Positions 63,911 to 64,000 of a stretch of DNA of 64,000 nucleotides are shown here, one piece after another (position 1 is the first letter of the stretch; every line of letters begins with the position of its first letter). A model generated the notes under the pieces. The model searched no databases, was not told where the DNA came from, and was given only the letters and a program-made list of their open reading frames with translations. The translations under genes were made by a program, and so were the position numbers. The DNA lies in assembly GCA_012862575.1 (NCBI GenBank), contig BLSF01000079.1, positions 105,843 to 169,842 on the forward strand. Direction: 5' to 3'. Origin of the DNA: Parietichytrium sp. I65-24A. Its lineage: Eukaryota; Sar; Bigyra; Thraustochytrida; Thraustochytriidae.

Positions 63911-64000
63911 TTAGTTGTCGTCGGACGCATTTGTAAAAGTCTCAGACTCTGGCGCCTCAGAGTGCCTCCGGAAGTAAAGGCGCAAGCTCTCTGATGCATG
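63911..64000 (-). CDS. Possible C-terminal end of a gene entering from the right (partial)
   Basis: On the minus strand the window edge opens into 29 codons ending at a TAA (63911-63913), reading HASESLRLYFRRHSEAPE and then SETFTNASDDN. The hydrophilic, acidic end looks like a normal protein C-terminus, but the piece is too short to identify and competes with another open frame on the same strand. Confidence 0.25.
   Translation of the reverse strand, partial: HASESLRLYFRRHSEAPESETFTNASDDN

Noticed and set aside
1-64000. tRNA, rRNA, snRNA, CRISPR or insertion-sequence features
   Set aside because: I looked for tRNA B-box words, conserved U6-type blocks, regularly spaced repeats and transposase or reverse-transcriptase motifs on both strands and found none I could support; a covariance-model search could still find some.

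Overview
The window is nuclear DNA of a unicellular, flagellated eukaryote. Genes carry short spliceosomal introns (ten modelled, 64-123 nt, seven of them starting GTAAGT). They encode cytosolic ribosomal protein uL4, a mitochondrial uS9, axonemal proteins (CFAP58, a sperm-tail PG-rich repeat protein), a Got1 secretory protein, a HECT ubiquitin ligase and a large TPLATE-like protein. Very long single-exon genes, microsatellite-rich 5' flanks and this gene mix would suit a heterotrophic stramenopile such as a thraustochytrid. That placement is an inference with modest confidence; I see no organelle, bacterial or viral segment.

Layout. 0-7.3 kb: a PG-rich repeat protein (+), an orphan protein (+), an N-myristoylated calcineurin-B-like EF-hand protein (+) and an SLC6 sodium symporter (-) with a frame break near its N-terminus. 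7.3-13.3 kb: a gap with no supportable gene. 13.3-21.6 kb: a Sec14/CRAL-TRIO protein (+), a PP2C phosphatase (-), a LOG-type phosphoribohydrolase (+), Got1 (+) and S-formylglutathione hydrolase (+), all with introns. 21.8-42.3 kb: three giant minus-strand genes: a 2022-residue protein with about seven cyclic-nucleotide-binding-like domains, a 1483-residue TPLATE/TSET-like protein, and a 2825-residue HECT ligase with RanBP2 zinc finger and SPRY domain. 42.3-45.7 kb: a repeat-rich divergent gap. 45.7-48.4 kb: CFAP58 (+). 48.6-56.7 kb: three tandem, nearly identical multi-pass membrane protein genes (-) of unknown function, duplicated with their promoters. 58.0-63.3 kb: uL4 (-), mitochondrial uS9 (+) and an RluA-type pseudouridine synthase (+).

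How the genes fit together. Two axonemal genes point to motile stages. The EF-hand protein, PP2C, the CNB protein and the Sec14 protein suggest calcium, phosphorylation, cyclic-nucleotide and lipid signalling at membranes; the first two carry N-myristoylation signals. Got1, the TPLATE-like protein and the HECT ligase belong to trafficking and turnover. No operon-like or pathway cluster is evident. Convergent gaps are short (206-519 bp) while divergent gaps are long (1.4-6 kb) and hold most microsatellites. Intergenic DNA also carries recurrent short words: the palindrome TACCGGTA (five sites, each 395-725 bp upstream of a start codon), TTCTGAATTCTGAATTCT, and ATGTCA arrays. The strongest leads for something undescribed are the seven-CNB protein and the tandem membrane-protein triplet with its duplicated control region.
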